A stretch of 64,000 bases of DNA, from positions 2,547,036-2,611,035 of the forward strand of contig NC_087083.1 of assembly GCF_026151205.1 (NCBI RefSeq), given 5' to 3'. Source of the DNA: Bolinopsis microptera (Eukaryota > Ctenophora > Tentaculata > Lobata > Bolinopsidae). The notes beneath the pieces were generated by a model that made no database searches, was not told where the DNA came from, and saw nothing but the letters and a program-made list of their open reading frames with translations. How positions within the stretch are numbered: position 1 is the first letter of the stretch; each line of letters begins with the position of its first letter. The translations under genes and the position numbers were made by a program. Positions 25,801 through 37,692 of this stretch are shown piece by piece.

Positions 25801-26418
25801 GGTGTCGTATTAATACTTTAATAGGTCATAGGATCGCAGGAATCTAATAGATTTTACTGCGAATCTCTCAAGGGGGCGTGATAGTATTATAAAATGAGTT
25901 AAAATGAATGAAAAGGATACTTTTCTAGTATCGATACTAGTCTATGATGATGATTCGCTACAATGTACCGATCCGCCCTATGAATTTCCAAAATTCCTCA
26001 AAGTATAATCTCATAGCTTAGTCGGTACAACACAGGCAAGGCAGAAAGTTATAAACTTACACGAATTAGACAACTATATACGGCAAAACAATTGCAAAGC
26101 AATCATCAGCTCACTTTGCGATAATGAAGCTTATACTCTGCCGAATAACTGCTAATATATAAATATTCATAACTCGGAATATAAAGTTTTGCCAAGAAAA
26201 CAGTGCAGTTTAACACAGGATAAGTGACGGTAAACGCGGAACACTCCGTATCTGTGGCCTCCCCCCTCCTCTAACCCACGGCTTCGTGGTCGACAGCACA
26301 CTTGGAGGAAACCTCTCCAGGTATTTACAACATTCCACCACCCTCGGTACCTTTGTAAATAAAGGGATCTCTGGGAGCAATGTGCGCTGATTCGTGCTAT
26401 GCGCACTCCAATTCACGG

Positions 26419-26613
<195 letters not shown>

Positions 26614-26707
26614 TCTCTGGGAGAGGGGAAGCACTTTGGTGTTTAACAAGTGTAACAGGGAATGTGCACCTCATACTATCTCCATACTCCGTGGGGCGTA
26701 TCAGATC

Positions 26708-27188
26708 CGGGGGTCAGTTTACTAAAGACCAGAGAGAGAGGGAGAGAGAGAGAGAATACAAACAGGGGGTGAGTTTACTAAGGAGCAGAGTACAAACAGC
26801 TTTATGTTTAACCTCCTGTCAGTCAGCACTTCCAGGGAAGCTAGAGGAGGAGGAAGAGGAGGAAGAGGAGGAGGAGGAGGAGGAGGAGGAGGAGGAGGAG
26901 GAGGAAGAGGAGGAAGAGGAGGAAGAGGAGGAAGAGGAGGAAGAGGAGGAAGAGGAGGAAGAGGAGGAAGAGGAGGAGGAAGAGGAGGAAGAGGAGGAAG
27001 AGGAGGCCAGGGTAAACTGTGAGATAGTGAGATGAGGGACGACTTTTCGCGCGAGACTGATAGAGACGGAACAACTGGATATGCGATATCAGAAACACAG
27101 CTCTGTCGTTACAAGCTAGCTCTATAAACACTGATAAGAATTTGGAGTATGTGTAAGCAGTGTGGGGAGTGTTAGTAAACTGACCCCC
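26708..27188. other. segment bounded by inverted 17-bp ends
   Basis: GGGGGTCAGTTTACTAA (26708-26724) is repeated in inverse orientation as TTAGTAAACTGACCCCC (about 27172-27188). GGTGAGTTTACTAAGGAGCAGAG near 26769 is a partial direct copy of the left end. Between them lies the GGA-rich array. It could be a MITE with an expanded interior, but I found no clear target duplication. Confidence 0.55.
26840..27006. repeat. GGA/GAAGAG-rich purine array
   Basis: Tandem GGAGGAAGA and GGA units give poly-Glu, poly-Gly-Arg and (minus) poly-Leu frames. The pure purine tract can form H-DNA. It is not coding on this evidence. Confidence 0.95.
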
Positions 27189-27548
27189 CTGAGTCTGAAC
27201 TCCTTGACCAGAGTCTAGACTTGTTAATGATAGGTAGAACTAGGGGTCCGGCCTCAGGAGGTCGCGTATCATGCGCCAACCGGCCTGCTAACACGCTTCA
27301 TCTAGGCAGCAAATCACATTCCTGGCATATTCCCTGAGTCCTTCACCACCTTTTACTTAATTTGGTGGTGGGAAGATTAAATTTGAAGTTGGAAATCGTA
27401 AGAAGTTAATTGTAAATAAAGTTGACCTTGTTATGTGCCGTTGTGGGTCAATGGGGTTGCTGTGGTGTTCATGACCCAAAAAACGGGATATAGTCTAAAT
27501 GCAGATCTGAATCGTTTTATGCTTTTATAGCAGCGTATTACAACACGC

Positions 27549-27760
27549 CACGTGCCACTAACTAACCAATCAAAACGCAGCATTAGCACCACGTGACACA
27601 CAAAACTCGAGATGGTATCCACGTGTAATCTCCACCCCAGCTTTATCAGCACGTGTTTAATAAAAGTTACCACGGCAACTACCGCACCTACTGCTAATTG
27701 ATACCGACATTAAATAAACTGTGACGTCACACCCCGCCTGTGACGTCACACCCCGGGGAC
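27549..27760. promoter_or_regulatory. promoter-like cluster: four CACGTG, CCAAT, RFX X-box, two CRE
   Basis: CACGTG occurs at 27549, 27590, 27620 and 27650. CCAAT lies at 27566-27570. GTTACCACGGCAAC (27666-27679) matches the RFX X-box consensus (GTNRCC, short spacer, RGYAAC). TGACGTCA (CREB/ATF site) occurs at 27722 and 27741 as a 19-bp tandem. Such a density of promoter-proximal motifs in 210 bp is unlike the surrounding sequence. No first exon was recognised; a minus frame of 80 codons (27431-27673) overlaps it but is unsupported. Confidence 0.6.
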
Positions 27761-28217
27761 ACCACCCGACTCTTCCTCCGAGATCTGTGCTCTCAGTTTA
27801 CAATTTCACTACAATATATACTGTCGGCTGCAATTATGTAATTTAGTAATTACTATGGACGAAGTTGGGAGCTAAATCTCTAAATGTTGGATAAGTGGAT
27901 TGTCGGTATTGGCGGGAACTACTGGTTATATTACTGCTATATTGGAACCACCTTGTAACGAATACCAGCGCTCCTTAGCCTGTACCACAGCTTAATAACG
28001 ACACTCTACATACCCTCATTTTTAGCATATTTTAAGGAATGGTGGTGCCCTGACACCTCTAGCATTACAGTTGATGAAATCTAGGGGCAGGTAAATTGGG
28101 ACAAAGTGAACTTACAGCGCCCCCGACAGTACACCTCATTAATAGCATATGTAGCAAACTAACAAATTCTATTAATATTTGTAACCAGGTTAGGATTGTG
28201 AACACGAGTTTCAAAAT

Positions 28218-28314
28218 GATCACACAGTGTGACTATACTATAGATCACACAGTGTGACTATACTATAGATCACACAGTGTGACTATACTATAGATCACAC
28301 AGTGTGACTATAGT
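28218..28314. repeat. 25-bp palindromic array, 4 copies
   Basis: The unit is GATCACACAGTGTGACTATA then CTATA. Each unit holds the near-perfect palindrome TCACACAGTGTGA. The last copy is truncated. The stretch 27761-28217 before it shows no gene. Confidence 0.9.
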
Positions 28315-28359
28315 TAGCCCGTTGTTGCAAGACTCAAGACACACTGCTGCAAGACTGCT

Positions 28360-28545
28360 ACTGGAGATGGTCGGAGAGACTATAAAGAGACTATAACGAT
28401 ATTATAAAGAGACTATTAAGAGACTATTAATAGACTATTAATAGACTGTAAAGAGACTTTTAAGAGACAATAGCGAGACTATAAAAATACTATAAAGAGA
28501 CTACAAAGAGACTACAAAGAGACTACAAAGAGACTACAAAGGGGA
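28360..28545. repeat. degenerate 11-bp array
   Basis: Imperfect copies of AGAGACTATAA at the left become exact AGAGACTACAA copies at 28495-28540. Confidence 0.8.
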
Positions 28546-28707
28546 CTTACTAATGAGGTGTGGCAGCAGTACCAGCTGTACTACTACTACTACTACTAGT
28601 TGTTATAGTGCGCTGCTGACATCATATGTCTGCTCCTCTTCAAATTCCTATCATCTGAGAAAGGAATGTCAGAAAGAGCCATGAGCACTGGGTCGGGGAA
28701 TGTAAGA

Positions 28708-28944
28708 GGGGGGTTAGCTCAGAGGTGAATGTCATTGTCCTCTGTACCCTCACAGCTGGGTTCTAAAGTAAGTGTTGTAATAGTAGGTGGTTACTGGTTA
28801 ATGTACAGCTAGTACAACTAGTACAGCTAGTATTATAGTGCCTTGACACTGAGTGACTTATGGTTAATGAAAAGCACCTCTGTTCGTCCCAACACCGGGA
28901 GTGACCTAGCCTTGCATCTTGTATCTTGTATCTTTATACTGGTT
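28708..28944 (+). mobile_element. tRNA-derived SINE
   Basis: The head resembles a tRNA: TTAGCTCAGAGG (from 28714) fits a Pol III A box, and GGGTTCTAAAG (about 28758) is a decayed B box about 40 bp downstream. The body contains GTATTATAGTGCC and CCAACACCGGGAGTGACCT, shared with the inverted fragment at 3948-4075. The 3' end is a short TTGTATC tandem, a typical SINE tail. An internal AGCTAGTACA duplication precedes the body. The family is not named. Confidence 0.6.
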
Positions 28945-28965
28945 AATGGTAGCGTGATACAGCAA

Positions 28966-29008
28966 GTGGTCACTAGTGGTCACTAGTGGTCACTAGTGGT
29001 CACTAGTG
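28966..29008. repeat. 10-bp array, 4 copies
   Basis: The unit is TGGTCACTAG; CACTAGTG palindromes form at the junctions. A degenerate ACT-rich stretch follows at 29160-29285. Confidence 0.85.
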
Positions 29009-29285
29009 CTGATTGCTGCAGTAGCTAACTTATTGTTAAGTAATGATTCTAAGCTCACACTGAGTTGGGAGATTGTAATTTCCTCATTTCATTAATTAAA
29101 TATAGCGCGAATGATAAAAAGTGTAAAGCTAAAGACTAGTACTGAAGAGGTCTAAGAATCGAACTGCTACACCACTGTCCACTACTACACTACTGATACA
29201 CCGCTGCTACACCACTGCTGCACTACTATCAAACTACTATCAAACTACAATCAAACTACTATTACACTAATATTACTACACTAGG

Positions 29286-29701
29286 TAGTTACCGAGTCCT
29301 TCGCTTCAATATTAAATCCCGCCCCTATTGCCGCGGTAGAATTTAAAATGACTCTTCTTGCTTGCAAATTACCAAGAAATACCTTGTCTTAACTCTTAAA
29401 TTGAACATCATGGATTTTTAAAAAGATGTTTGGTCGATATACTAAATATCAAATAGTGGTCGTGTGAAAATTCACCTTAACACACATAACACAAGTTAGC
29501 AAATCAAACGTCCCATACCTTCAGCAGCAGTAGTTTCTCCAACCTACCTCCACAAACTAAAGCGGGCAGAAACTTTATTACAAGGTAGGGACTATAACTG
29601 CATGGACTTTATTTAAAGGCTCCTTCATTCCTTACATTATATTTTCCCGCCAAGTATGTAGATATCACCGACAACAGGACGGGCCCGACCAGGGTTCCAA
29701 A
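29286..29701. other. sequence upstream of the possible exon at 29702
   Basis: TTTTCCCGCC near 29642 resembles an E2F site. No other structure is seen. It would be the promoter region if the following ATG is real. Confidence 0.35.
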
Positions 29702-29773
29702 ATGAAGGCTCCAGACACCACAAAGACTTGCCTGGACCTGATCAGCAGTACTGAGGCGAGTAAAGCAAGGCTG
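29702..29773 (+). CDS. possible first coding exon of an unidentified gene (24 codons)
   Basis: ATG at 29702 in the context CAAAATGA opens a frame starting MKAPDTTKTCLDL and ending SSTEASKARL. A weak donor, CTG|GTTACC, follows at 29774; without splicing the frame stops 4 codons later. I do not recognise the protein. Balanced amino-acid use and the E2F-like site upstream favour a gene, but the exon is short. The 3' 46 nt of this exon (from 29728) are the first unit of the 47-bp array, so if the exon is real the satellite was seeded from its end. A possible acceptor CCTTCTCCTTAG at 31517-31528 lies just after the array. Confidence 0.35.
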
Positions 29774-31513
29774 GTTACCTGGACCTGATCAGCAGTACTG
29801 AGGCGAGTAAAGCAAGGCTGGTTACCTGGACCTGATCAGCAGTACTGAGGCGAGTAAAGCAAGGCTGGTTACCTGGACCTGATCAGCAGTACTGAGGCGA
29901 GTAAAGCAAGGCTGGTTGCCTGGACCTGATCAGCAGTACTGAGGCGAGTAAAGCAAGGCTGGTTACCTGGACCTGATCAGCAGTACTGAGGCGAGTAAAG
30001 CAAGGCTGGTTGCCTGGACCTGATCAGCAGTACTGAGGCGAGTAAAGCAAGGCTGGTTGCCTGGACCTGATCAGCAGTACTGAGGCGAGTAAAGCAAGGC
30101 TGGTTACCTGGACCTGATCAGCAGTACTGAGGCGAGTAAAGCAAGGCTGGTTGCCTGGACCTGATCAGCAGTACTGAGGCAAGTAAAGCAAGGCTGGTTA
30201 CCTGGACCTGATCAGCAGTACTGAGGCGAGTAAAGCAAGGCTGGTTGCCTGGACCTGATCAGCAGTACTGAGGCGAGTAAAGCAAGGCTGGTTGCCTGGA
30301 CCTGATCAGCAGTACTGAGGCGAGTAAAGCAAGGCTGGTTGCCTGGACCTGATCAGCAGTACTGAGGCGAGTAAAGCAAGGCTGGTTGCCTGGACCTGAT
30401 CAGCAGTACTGAGGCGAGTAAAGCAAGGCTGGTTGCCTGGACCTGATCAGCAGTACTGAGGCGAGTAAAGCAAGGCTGGTTGCCTGGACCTGATCAGCAG
30501 TACTGAGGCGAGTAAAGCAAGGCTGGTTGCCTGGACCTGATCAGCAGTACTGAGGCGAGTAAAGCAAGGCTGGTTGCCTGGACCTGATCAGCAGTACTGA
30601 GGCGAGTAAAGCAAGGCTGGTTGCCTGGACCTGATCAGCAGTATTGAGGCGAGTAAAGCAAGGCTGGTTACCTGGACCTGGTCAGCAGTACTGAGGCGAG
30701 TAAAGCAAGGCTGGTTGCCTGGACCTGATCAGCAGTACTGAGGCAAGTAAAGCAAGGCTGGTTACCTGGACCTGATCAGCAGTACTGAGGCGAGTAAAGC
30801 AAGGCTGGTTACCTGGACCTGATCAGCAGTACTGAGGCGAGTAAAGCAAGGCTGGTTACCTGGACCTGATCAGCAGTACTGAGGCGAGTAAAGCAAGGCT
30901 GGTTACCTGGACCTGATCAGCAGTACTGAGGCGAGTAAAGCAAGGCTGGTTACCTGGACCTGATCAGCAGTACTGAGGCGAGTAAAGCAAGGCCGGTTAC
31001 CTGGACCTGATCAGCAGTACTGAGGCGAGTAAAGCAAGGCTGGTTACCTGGACCTGATCAGCAGTACTGAGGCGAGTAAAGCAAGGCTGGTTGCCTGGAC
31101 CCGATCAGCAGTACTGAGGCGAGTAAAGCAAGGCTGGTTACCTGGACCTGATCAGCAGTACTGAGGCGAGTAAAGCAAGGCTGGTTACCTGGACCTGATC
31201 AGCAGTACTGAGGCGAGTAAAGCAAGGCCGGTTACCTGGACCTGATCAGCAGTACTGAGGCGAGTAAAGCAAGGCTGGTTACCTGGACCTGATCAGCAGT
31301 ACTGAGGCGAGTAAAGCAAGGCTGGTTACCTGGACCCGATCAGCAGTACTGAGGCGAGTAAAGCAAGGCTGGTTACCTGGACCTGATCAGCAGTACTGAG
31401 GCGAGTAAAGCAAGGCTGGTTACCTGAACCTGATCAGCAGTACTGAGGCGAGTAAAGCAAGGCTGGTTACCTGGACCTGATCAGCAGTACTGAGGCGAGT
31501 AAAGCAAGGCTGG
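29728..31513. repeat. 47-bp satellite, 38 copies
   Basis: The unit is TTACCTGGACCTGATCAGCA, GTACTGAGGCGAGTAAAGCA, AGGCTGG. The only frequent variant is TTACC/TTGCC; rare changes (CGATCAG, GGCAAG, GGCCGG) are single events. It is very homogeneous and therefore recently amplified. Its first copy is the 3' end of the candidate exon at 29702. Confidence 0.97.
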
Positions 31514-31538
31514 TTTCCTTCTCCTTAGGAGAAGGAAA
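31514..31538. repeat. perfect 11-bp hairpin at the array end
   Basis: TTTCCTTCTCC (31514-31524), loop TTA, GGAGAAGGAAA (31528-31538). It begins exactly where the 47-bp units end. Confidence 0.8.
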
Positions 31539-31911
31539 AAAGAGTTCCACCAGGACTTCATTGATTAATTGGCATGTTTCCATACGGATGAAAAAGTTTC
31601 ACATAGTGTTAAAATATAACTTCACAACAGCATTTTTACGTTATTAATACTACAGAATATGCATTAATAAGTGATAGCACTCCAAACTTCACACTAAAGT
31701 TAACAATATAGCCGATACCTAATTAACCTTTGCTGCCCAACCCTGGGCCACGTGTCTAACAAAACCCTAAAACCACACTTTCAGATAATAGGTTACAGTA
31801 ACTCTATAACTGGGCAACACGGAACTAACTTCAAAGGAAAACAACTGCTAAGGCTTACATATCAGGGGATTGTTAATGTAAATGAGCAGGGGATGTCCCC
31901 TGCAAATAAAC
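31539..31911. other. unique spacer between 47-bp and 51-bp satellites
   Basis: Contains CACGTG at 31749 and the hairpin GCAGGGGA/TCCCCTGC at 31887-31904, just before the 51-bp array. No gene recognised. Confidence 0.5.
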
Positions 31912-34154
31912 GGGTTTGTAATTCACCAGTAGAAGTTATGTTAACATAACCCCAGAAACATGGGGTTTGTAATTCACCAGTAGAAGTCATGTTAACATAA
32001 CCCCAGAAACATGGGGTTTGTAATTCACCAGTAGAAGTCATGTTAACATAACCCCATAAACATGGGGTTTGTAATTCACCAGTAGAAGTCATGTTAACAT
32101 AACCCCAGAAACATGGGGTTTGTAATTCACCAGTAGAAGTCATGTTAACATAACCCCAGAAACATGGGGTTTGTAATTCACCAGTAGAAGTCATGTTAAC
32201 ATAACCCCAGAAACATGGGGTTTGTAATTCACCAGTAGAAGTCATGTTAACATAACCCCAGAAACATGGGGTTTGTAATTCACCAGTAGAAGTCATGTTA
32301 ACATAACCCCAGAAACATGGGGTTTGTAATTCACCAGTAGAAGTCATGTTAACATAACCCCAGAAACATGGGGTTTGTAATTCACCAGTAGAAGTCATGT
32401 TAACATAACCCCAGAAACATGGGGTTTGTAATTCACCAGTAGAAGTCATGTTAACATAACCCCAGAAACATGGGGTTTGTAATTCACCAGTAGAAGTCAT
32501 GTTAACATAACCCCAGAAACATGGGGTTTGTAATTCACCAGTTGAAGTCATGTTAACATAACCCCAGAAACATGGGGTTTGTAATTCACCAGTAGAAGTC
32601 ATGTTAACATAACCCCAGAAACATGGGGTTTGTAATTCACCAGTAGAAGTCATGTTAACATAACCCCAGAAACATGGGGTTTGTAATTCACCAGTAGAAG
32701 TCATGTTAACATAACCCCAGAAACATGGGGTTTGTAATTCACCAGTAGAAGTCATGTTAACATAACCCCAGAAACATGGGGTTTGTAATTCACCAGTAGA
32801 AGTCATGTTAACATAACCCCAGAAACATGGGGTTTGTAATTCACCAGTAGAAGTCATGTTAACATAACCCCAGAAACATGGGGTTTGTCATTCACCAGTA
32901 GAAATCATGTTAACATAACCCCAGAAACATGGGGTTTGTAATTCACCAGTAGAAGTCATGTTAACATAACCCCAGAAACATGGGGTTTGTAATTCACCAG
33001 TAGAAGTCATGTTAACATAACCCCAGAAACATGGGGTTTGTAATTCACCAGTAGAAGTCATGTTAACATAACCCCAGAAACATGGGGTTTGTAATTCACC
33101 AGTAGAAGTCATGTTAACATAACCCCAGAAACATGGGGTTTGTAATTCACCAGTAGAAGTCATGTTAACACAACCCCAAAAACATGGGGTTTGTAATTCA
33201 CCAGTAGAAGTCATGTTAACACAACCCCAGAAACATGGGGTTTGTAATTCACCAGTAGAAGTCATGTTAACATAACCCCAGAAACATGGGGTTTGTAATT
33301 CACCAGTAGAAGTCATGTTAACATAACCCCAGAAACATGGGGTTTGTAATTCACCAGTGGAAGTCATGTTAACATAACCCCAGAAACATGGGGTTTGTAA
33401 TTCACCAGTGGAAGTCATGTTAACATAACCCCAGAAACATGGGGTTTGTAATTCACCAGTGGAAGTCATGTTAACATAACCCCAGAAACATGGGGTTTGT
33501 AATTCACCAGTAGAAGTCATGTTAACATAACCCCAGAAACATGGGGTTTGTAATTCACCAGTAGAAGTCATGTTAACATAACCCCAGAAACATGGGGTTT
33601 GTAATTCACCAGTAGAAGTCATGTTAACATAACCCCAGAAACATGGGGTTTGTAATTCACCAGTAGAAGTCATGTTAACATAACCCCAGAAACATGGGGT
33701 TTGTAATTCACCAGTAGAAGTCATGTTAACATAACCCCAGAAACATGGGGTTTGTAATTCACCAGTAGAAGTCATGTTAACATAACCCCAGAAACATGGG
33801 GTTTGTAATTCACCAGTAGAAGTCATGTTAACATAACCCCAGAAACATGGGGTTTGTAATTCACCAGTAGAAGTCATGTTAACATAACCCCAGAAACATG
33901 GGGTTTGTAATTCACCAGTAGAAGTCATGTTAACACAACCCCAGAAACATGGGGTTTGTAATTCACCAGTAGAAGTCATGTTAACATAACCCCAGAAACA
34001 TGGGGTTTGTAATTCACCAGTAGAAGTCATGTTAACATAACCCCAGAAACATGGGGTTTGTAATTCACCAGTAGAAGTCATGTTAACATAACCCCAGAAA
34101 CATGGGGTTTGTAATTCACCAGTAGAAGTCATGTTAACATAACCCCAGAAACAT
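31912..34154. repeat. 51-bp satellite, 44 copies, open in one minus frame
   Basis: The unit (plus) is GGGTTTGTAATTCACCAG, TAGAAGTCATGTTAACATAA, CCCCAGAAACAT. Because 51 is 17 codons, one minus frame runs through the whole array encoding MTSTGELQTPCFWGYVN in tandem. It is broken once, at 32888-32890, where TTA became TGA. There are no indels. Some substitutions are silent (TCT to TCC or TCA), others change residues (Y to C, F to L). No signal peptide, known domain or promoter is visible, so I annotate it as a satellite. Confidence 0.95.
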
Positions 34155-34239
34155 CCTTCTCCCTCCTTCTACCGTACTATTTAACTAGTTACACAAATAT
34201 TCGCATTGTCAACAGATCCCACGTCAAACACTAACTCTA

Positions 34240-34306
34240 TACCTGGAGAGAAAACATTCGGCACCTGGAGAGAAAACATTCGGCACCTGGAGAGAAAACA
34301 TTCGGC
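34240..34306. repeat. 22-bp tandem, 3 copies
   Basis: The unit is CACCTGGAGAGAAAACATTC plus GG. It lies inside a 133-codon frame lacking an ATG at its start. Confidence 0.85.
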
Positions 34307-36625
34307 ACCTGCCCATTCAATGATAAATAAAGCAGCACTACCGATCAGAAACGCAGCGGGAAGGCAACAACAACGGAACAGGAACAAGTTAGCCGTCTGT
34401 ATTCCGGCAGAGAATACGAACCTGTCCCGGAAGTTTCCGGCAGATTATACCAAGCCGTCCAGCGAGCTTCAATCCGGATTATTTAGAAGTCATTTAGTAA
34501 AAGTAAAATGCAGGGATTGTGACCATTACTTCAGGACACAACAGCTCGATCTATCATGCAACTCAGCGATAAATAGTACGGACGTTTACAAATTTACACC
34601 AGAATAAATAAATAGGCAAAATATATGGGGATCATCCTAAGATGTTAACTATCGCATGAGAAAAAGTACTGTAAACGACATTTTTTGATTTTCAGTGCCC
34701 TCCGCCGAGAGACAAGTTTTAAAAATTGCTGAGTTTTAACAACAGCGAGCTTTAAAATTTTACATACTTACTTGATACTCACTGAGAATACCATGAGAGT
34801 GTTCTCAGTGAGATCAGACCTATTAACAATATTACTACCATCATCATCCGCTAGGTCTTTGTGGCTGACACCGCAAAGAGAGATTACAAACTGCGAGCTG
34901 TGTCTCCTAAAAACTTAAAAAGAGCAGTAAACCCACGTACATGTTGTGAGGAGGACTAACGGCTAGTTTCAGCGATAATCCAATAACCTGTATTGAAGTA
35001 TTGACTTGATTAAGAATCCTTTAATGGGCACATGTAAGGGTTTGGGAATCCGTACTTCCCTCTGTTAAATAATATGTTATGTCATCACAAGAATTAGGTT
35101 GGAGATCGACCGAGCGTTCAAATATTATAACCAAGATCAAAGTCGAGGCTACACTCTACAGTGGGTAATATACTTTAATACTCGATAATGTTGAGGTGCT
35201 AAAAAGGATGATCCTAAAATCTAATATGACGGGTCCCTCATGACAAGATAAGAGAGTCAAGGAGATTGTTATAGTTCGTACCTTGCTCCCAACAGATAAA
35301 ACATAGAGAAGACAAGAAGACGAGGAAGCTAAGTGATGTACCGAGAAAGCAAGACGCGGCAAAAAAGAGGGCTGAGGCTGCTGGCGGCTGGTAGAGAAAA
35401 CCAACCCCGGCCCCTTGTAACAAGAGAAAACAAACCCCGTGTTTTAATAGCCAACATACCGCCAAACAAGCCGACCAAATGGAGAGAACTCGTTCAATCA
35501 GTCAAAACTGTAAACATTTATTTTGGTGAGCCAATAACATGCTTTATCTAGCTTCTTAATGGACCGGATCTCGATTGAAAACGATTTGTCGAGGGAATGA
35601 TGTAAAACGACGGGTGGTCCACGAATAAAAGGGGGGCAGGGGGGGGGGGCAACTGATTATAACTATTATTATTATGTGATATCCTTTTTCACAAGTATTT
35701 AACACACGTTACAAATCGTACTTAGTTGCCAACGACCATGATAATTGAACATTTTCCGACATTCAAGGGACAAGACTAATTTACGATAATTTTTTCACAG
35801 TCAAAACAAGCCGTTTTTTTTGCACTTAAAAAATTAGTCACTGCATCTCCCCCTGAACCCAGATCAAGGATCATGAGGATCAATAGGACCAGGGCAACAA
35901 TCACTATTGTCGCAGAGAAAACGAGACTGAGTCCAGACCACACTACGTTATAGTGCTTGCGGAGGAACGCTAAACTACGTTATAAACTCAAGCTTGGTGG
36001 GGTGTAGAGAACCACTGACAAATTGCAGTGTTATAAAGCTATTACAAACTCGTTGGAGGAGCATGAGTAGTACAGATATTCTTGTTATCCCAGGAATGGT
36101 GTTCCGTGTTTCCCCAAACTTCATGTAATAAATGCCACGATTAGTCGACCTAATGAAGACGATATGAAACACCGGACAGGTGCTGCCACAAGACGCACCC
36201 AGAGCTGAGAATGCTTGCGGAGGAGCACCATGGAATTCGCTAGTTTGTTTACTGTATATTCGTCATAGTTTAATGCAACACTAAGTTCGGGGCTAACCCA
36301 AGATATGCTCCTTCTTCAGGGGATGTGTTCCAAATGAGTTGGAGAATAAAAGAAAAGAATCCCAGTAAACGCGCTGGACAGTGACAAATTGTGTAAAAAT
36401 CAGACTGTACACATAGGAGTGCAAACAATACGCCCGATACGACTCTAGGACACAAAGGGTTGCCCCGCTCTCCTCTCTCTCTCCTCCACTATTTCAACTA
36501 TTTGACCTGTTCACATATGTAACCCGGCTACTTGTAATCAACCACCACGTCACTGTGACACACTCTCAGAGGGCATTGTAATCCCCTTTCCAGAGGGTAT
36601 CCCTCTCCAAAAGAGGGTGGAAATC
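34307..36625. other. unique sequence, no firmly recognised gene
   Basis: The plus frame continuing to 34607 includes CRDCDHYF but no complete domain. Overlapping frames on both strands at 35156-35551 are unsupported. A G-rich run lies at about 35628-35649. Confidence 0.4.
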
Positions 36626-36799
36626 AGTTTTAAAAGACACAATTGTACGGTTAGACGATCACACTACAGCTGTTGTATCCTCCCCCAATCAGGGAGCTAG
36701 GTCGAGACCACGTGACAAGTACTATATCACGTGACAAGTACTATACCACGTGACAAGTACTATATCACGTGATAGTTTTAAAAGACACAACGGTTAGTA
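36626..36799. repeat. 19-bp CACGTG array inside a direct duplication
   Basis: AGTTTTAAAAGACACAA followed shortly by CGGTTAG occurs at 36626-36654 and 36774-36797. Between them, 36709-36773 holds 3.5 copies of CACGTGACAAGTACTATAT. TCCCCCAATCAGGGAGCTAG (36681-36700) reappears as CCTCCACCAATAAGGGAGCTAG near 37187. Confidence 0.85.
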
Positions 36800-37110
36800 A
36801 ATGAGGACGCCGTGCTACTAGGTTTCAACAGACATTGCAAGGTCTATAATAAGGGGGGCGGGTTATCCAACAAGGTATCCCATAATTAGCCCCCTGCTAG
36901 GGGTGGGGAGTGCGGCACCTCATGCGCGGCACCTCTTAACAAGCTTGCGTCATGTCATACGTAACGAGGACAATTAATGAAGAAATGCGAGCCAAGTGAA
37001 CATGTGATGGTGGGGACTAATGGCGTGAATAAGGAATGAATATAGGAATAACGAGGAGACGGGCAAGGAACACACGCAGTTTGTACCAACCTACTGTTTA
37101 CTGTAATCCC

Positions 37111-37186
37111 AGGTACCCACGTGCTCTGCAGGTGCCCACGTGCTCTGCAAGTGCCCACGTGCTCTACAGGTGCCCACGTGGTCTAC
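37111..37186. repeat. 19-bp CACGTG array, 4 copies
   Basis: The unit is AGGTGCCCACGTGCTCTGC. It contains CACGTG but otherwise does not resemble the neighbouring 19-bp unit at 36709. Confidence 0.85.
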
Positions 37187-37495
37187 CCTCCACCAATAAG
37201 GGAGCTAGGATGATAAAACGTGACATACACTGGCCCAAGCAGGAGTGAGCACCATATCACGTGATGTTGAGTTGGTCCGTGCTCCAAATGACACTGCAGT
37301 TATTGTAAATTCCTCACAGCACGTCATTAGTGGTAAAATTAAATTACTATTCGGAGTCCAGTCAACTCTGTGCTAATAATAGTTTGGAAAGAAAGAGAAA
37401 AACCAGCAAGTATGTGATACATTTCACCTTCCTAGTGTCCACTAGTTTGAAGTGCAGTGGTATTCAAATTAGACACACTACGCTGAATAGCACAT

Positions 37496-37692
37496 AATCA
37501 TAACTGCACGTGTGGTAACTATGGTAACTAGGTGGTAACTAGGTGGTAACTAGGTGGTAACTAGGTGGTAACTAGGTGGTAACTGTGTCATAACTGCACG
37601 TGTGGTAACTATGGTAACTAGGTGGTAACTAGGTGGTAACTATGGTAACTAGGTGGTAACTAGGTGGTAACTGTGTCACGACTGCACGTGTG
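37496..37692. repeat. 11-bp array with CACGTG-containing higher-order unit
   Basis: Copies of TAACTAGGTGG are interrupted by ACTGCACGTGTGGTAAC at about 37502, 37595 and (partial) 37680, giving a two-level structure. The core GTGGTAAC is shared with the 10-bp arrays at 9.6 and 10.2 kb. Confidence 0.85.

Noticed and set aside
29728-34154. CRISPR-like array
   Set aside because: Units abut without unique spacers, there are no cas genes, and the setting is eukaryotic.
34206-34607. 133-codon plus frame
   Set aside because: It has no ATG at its start, contains a 22-bp tandem repeat, and shows no complete domain or splice context.
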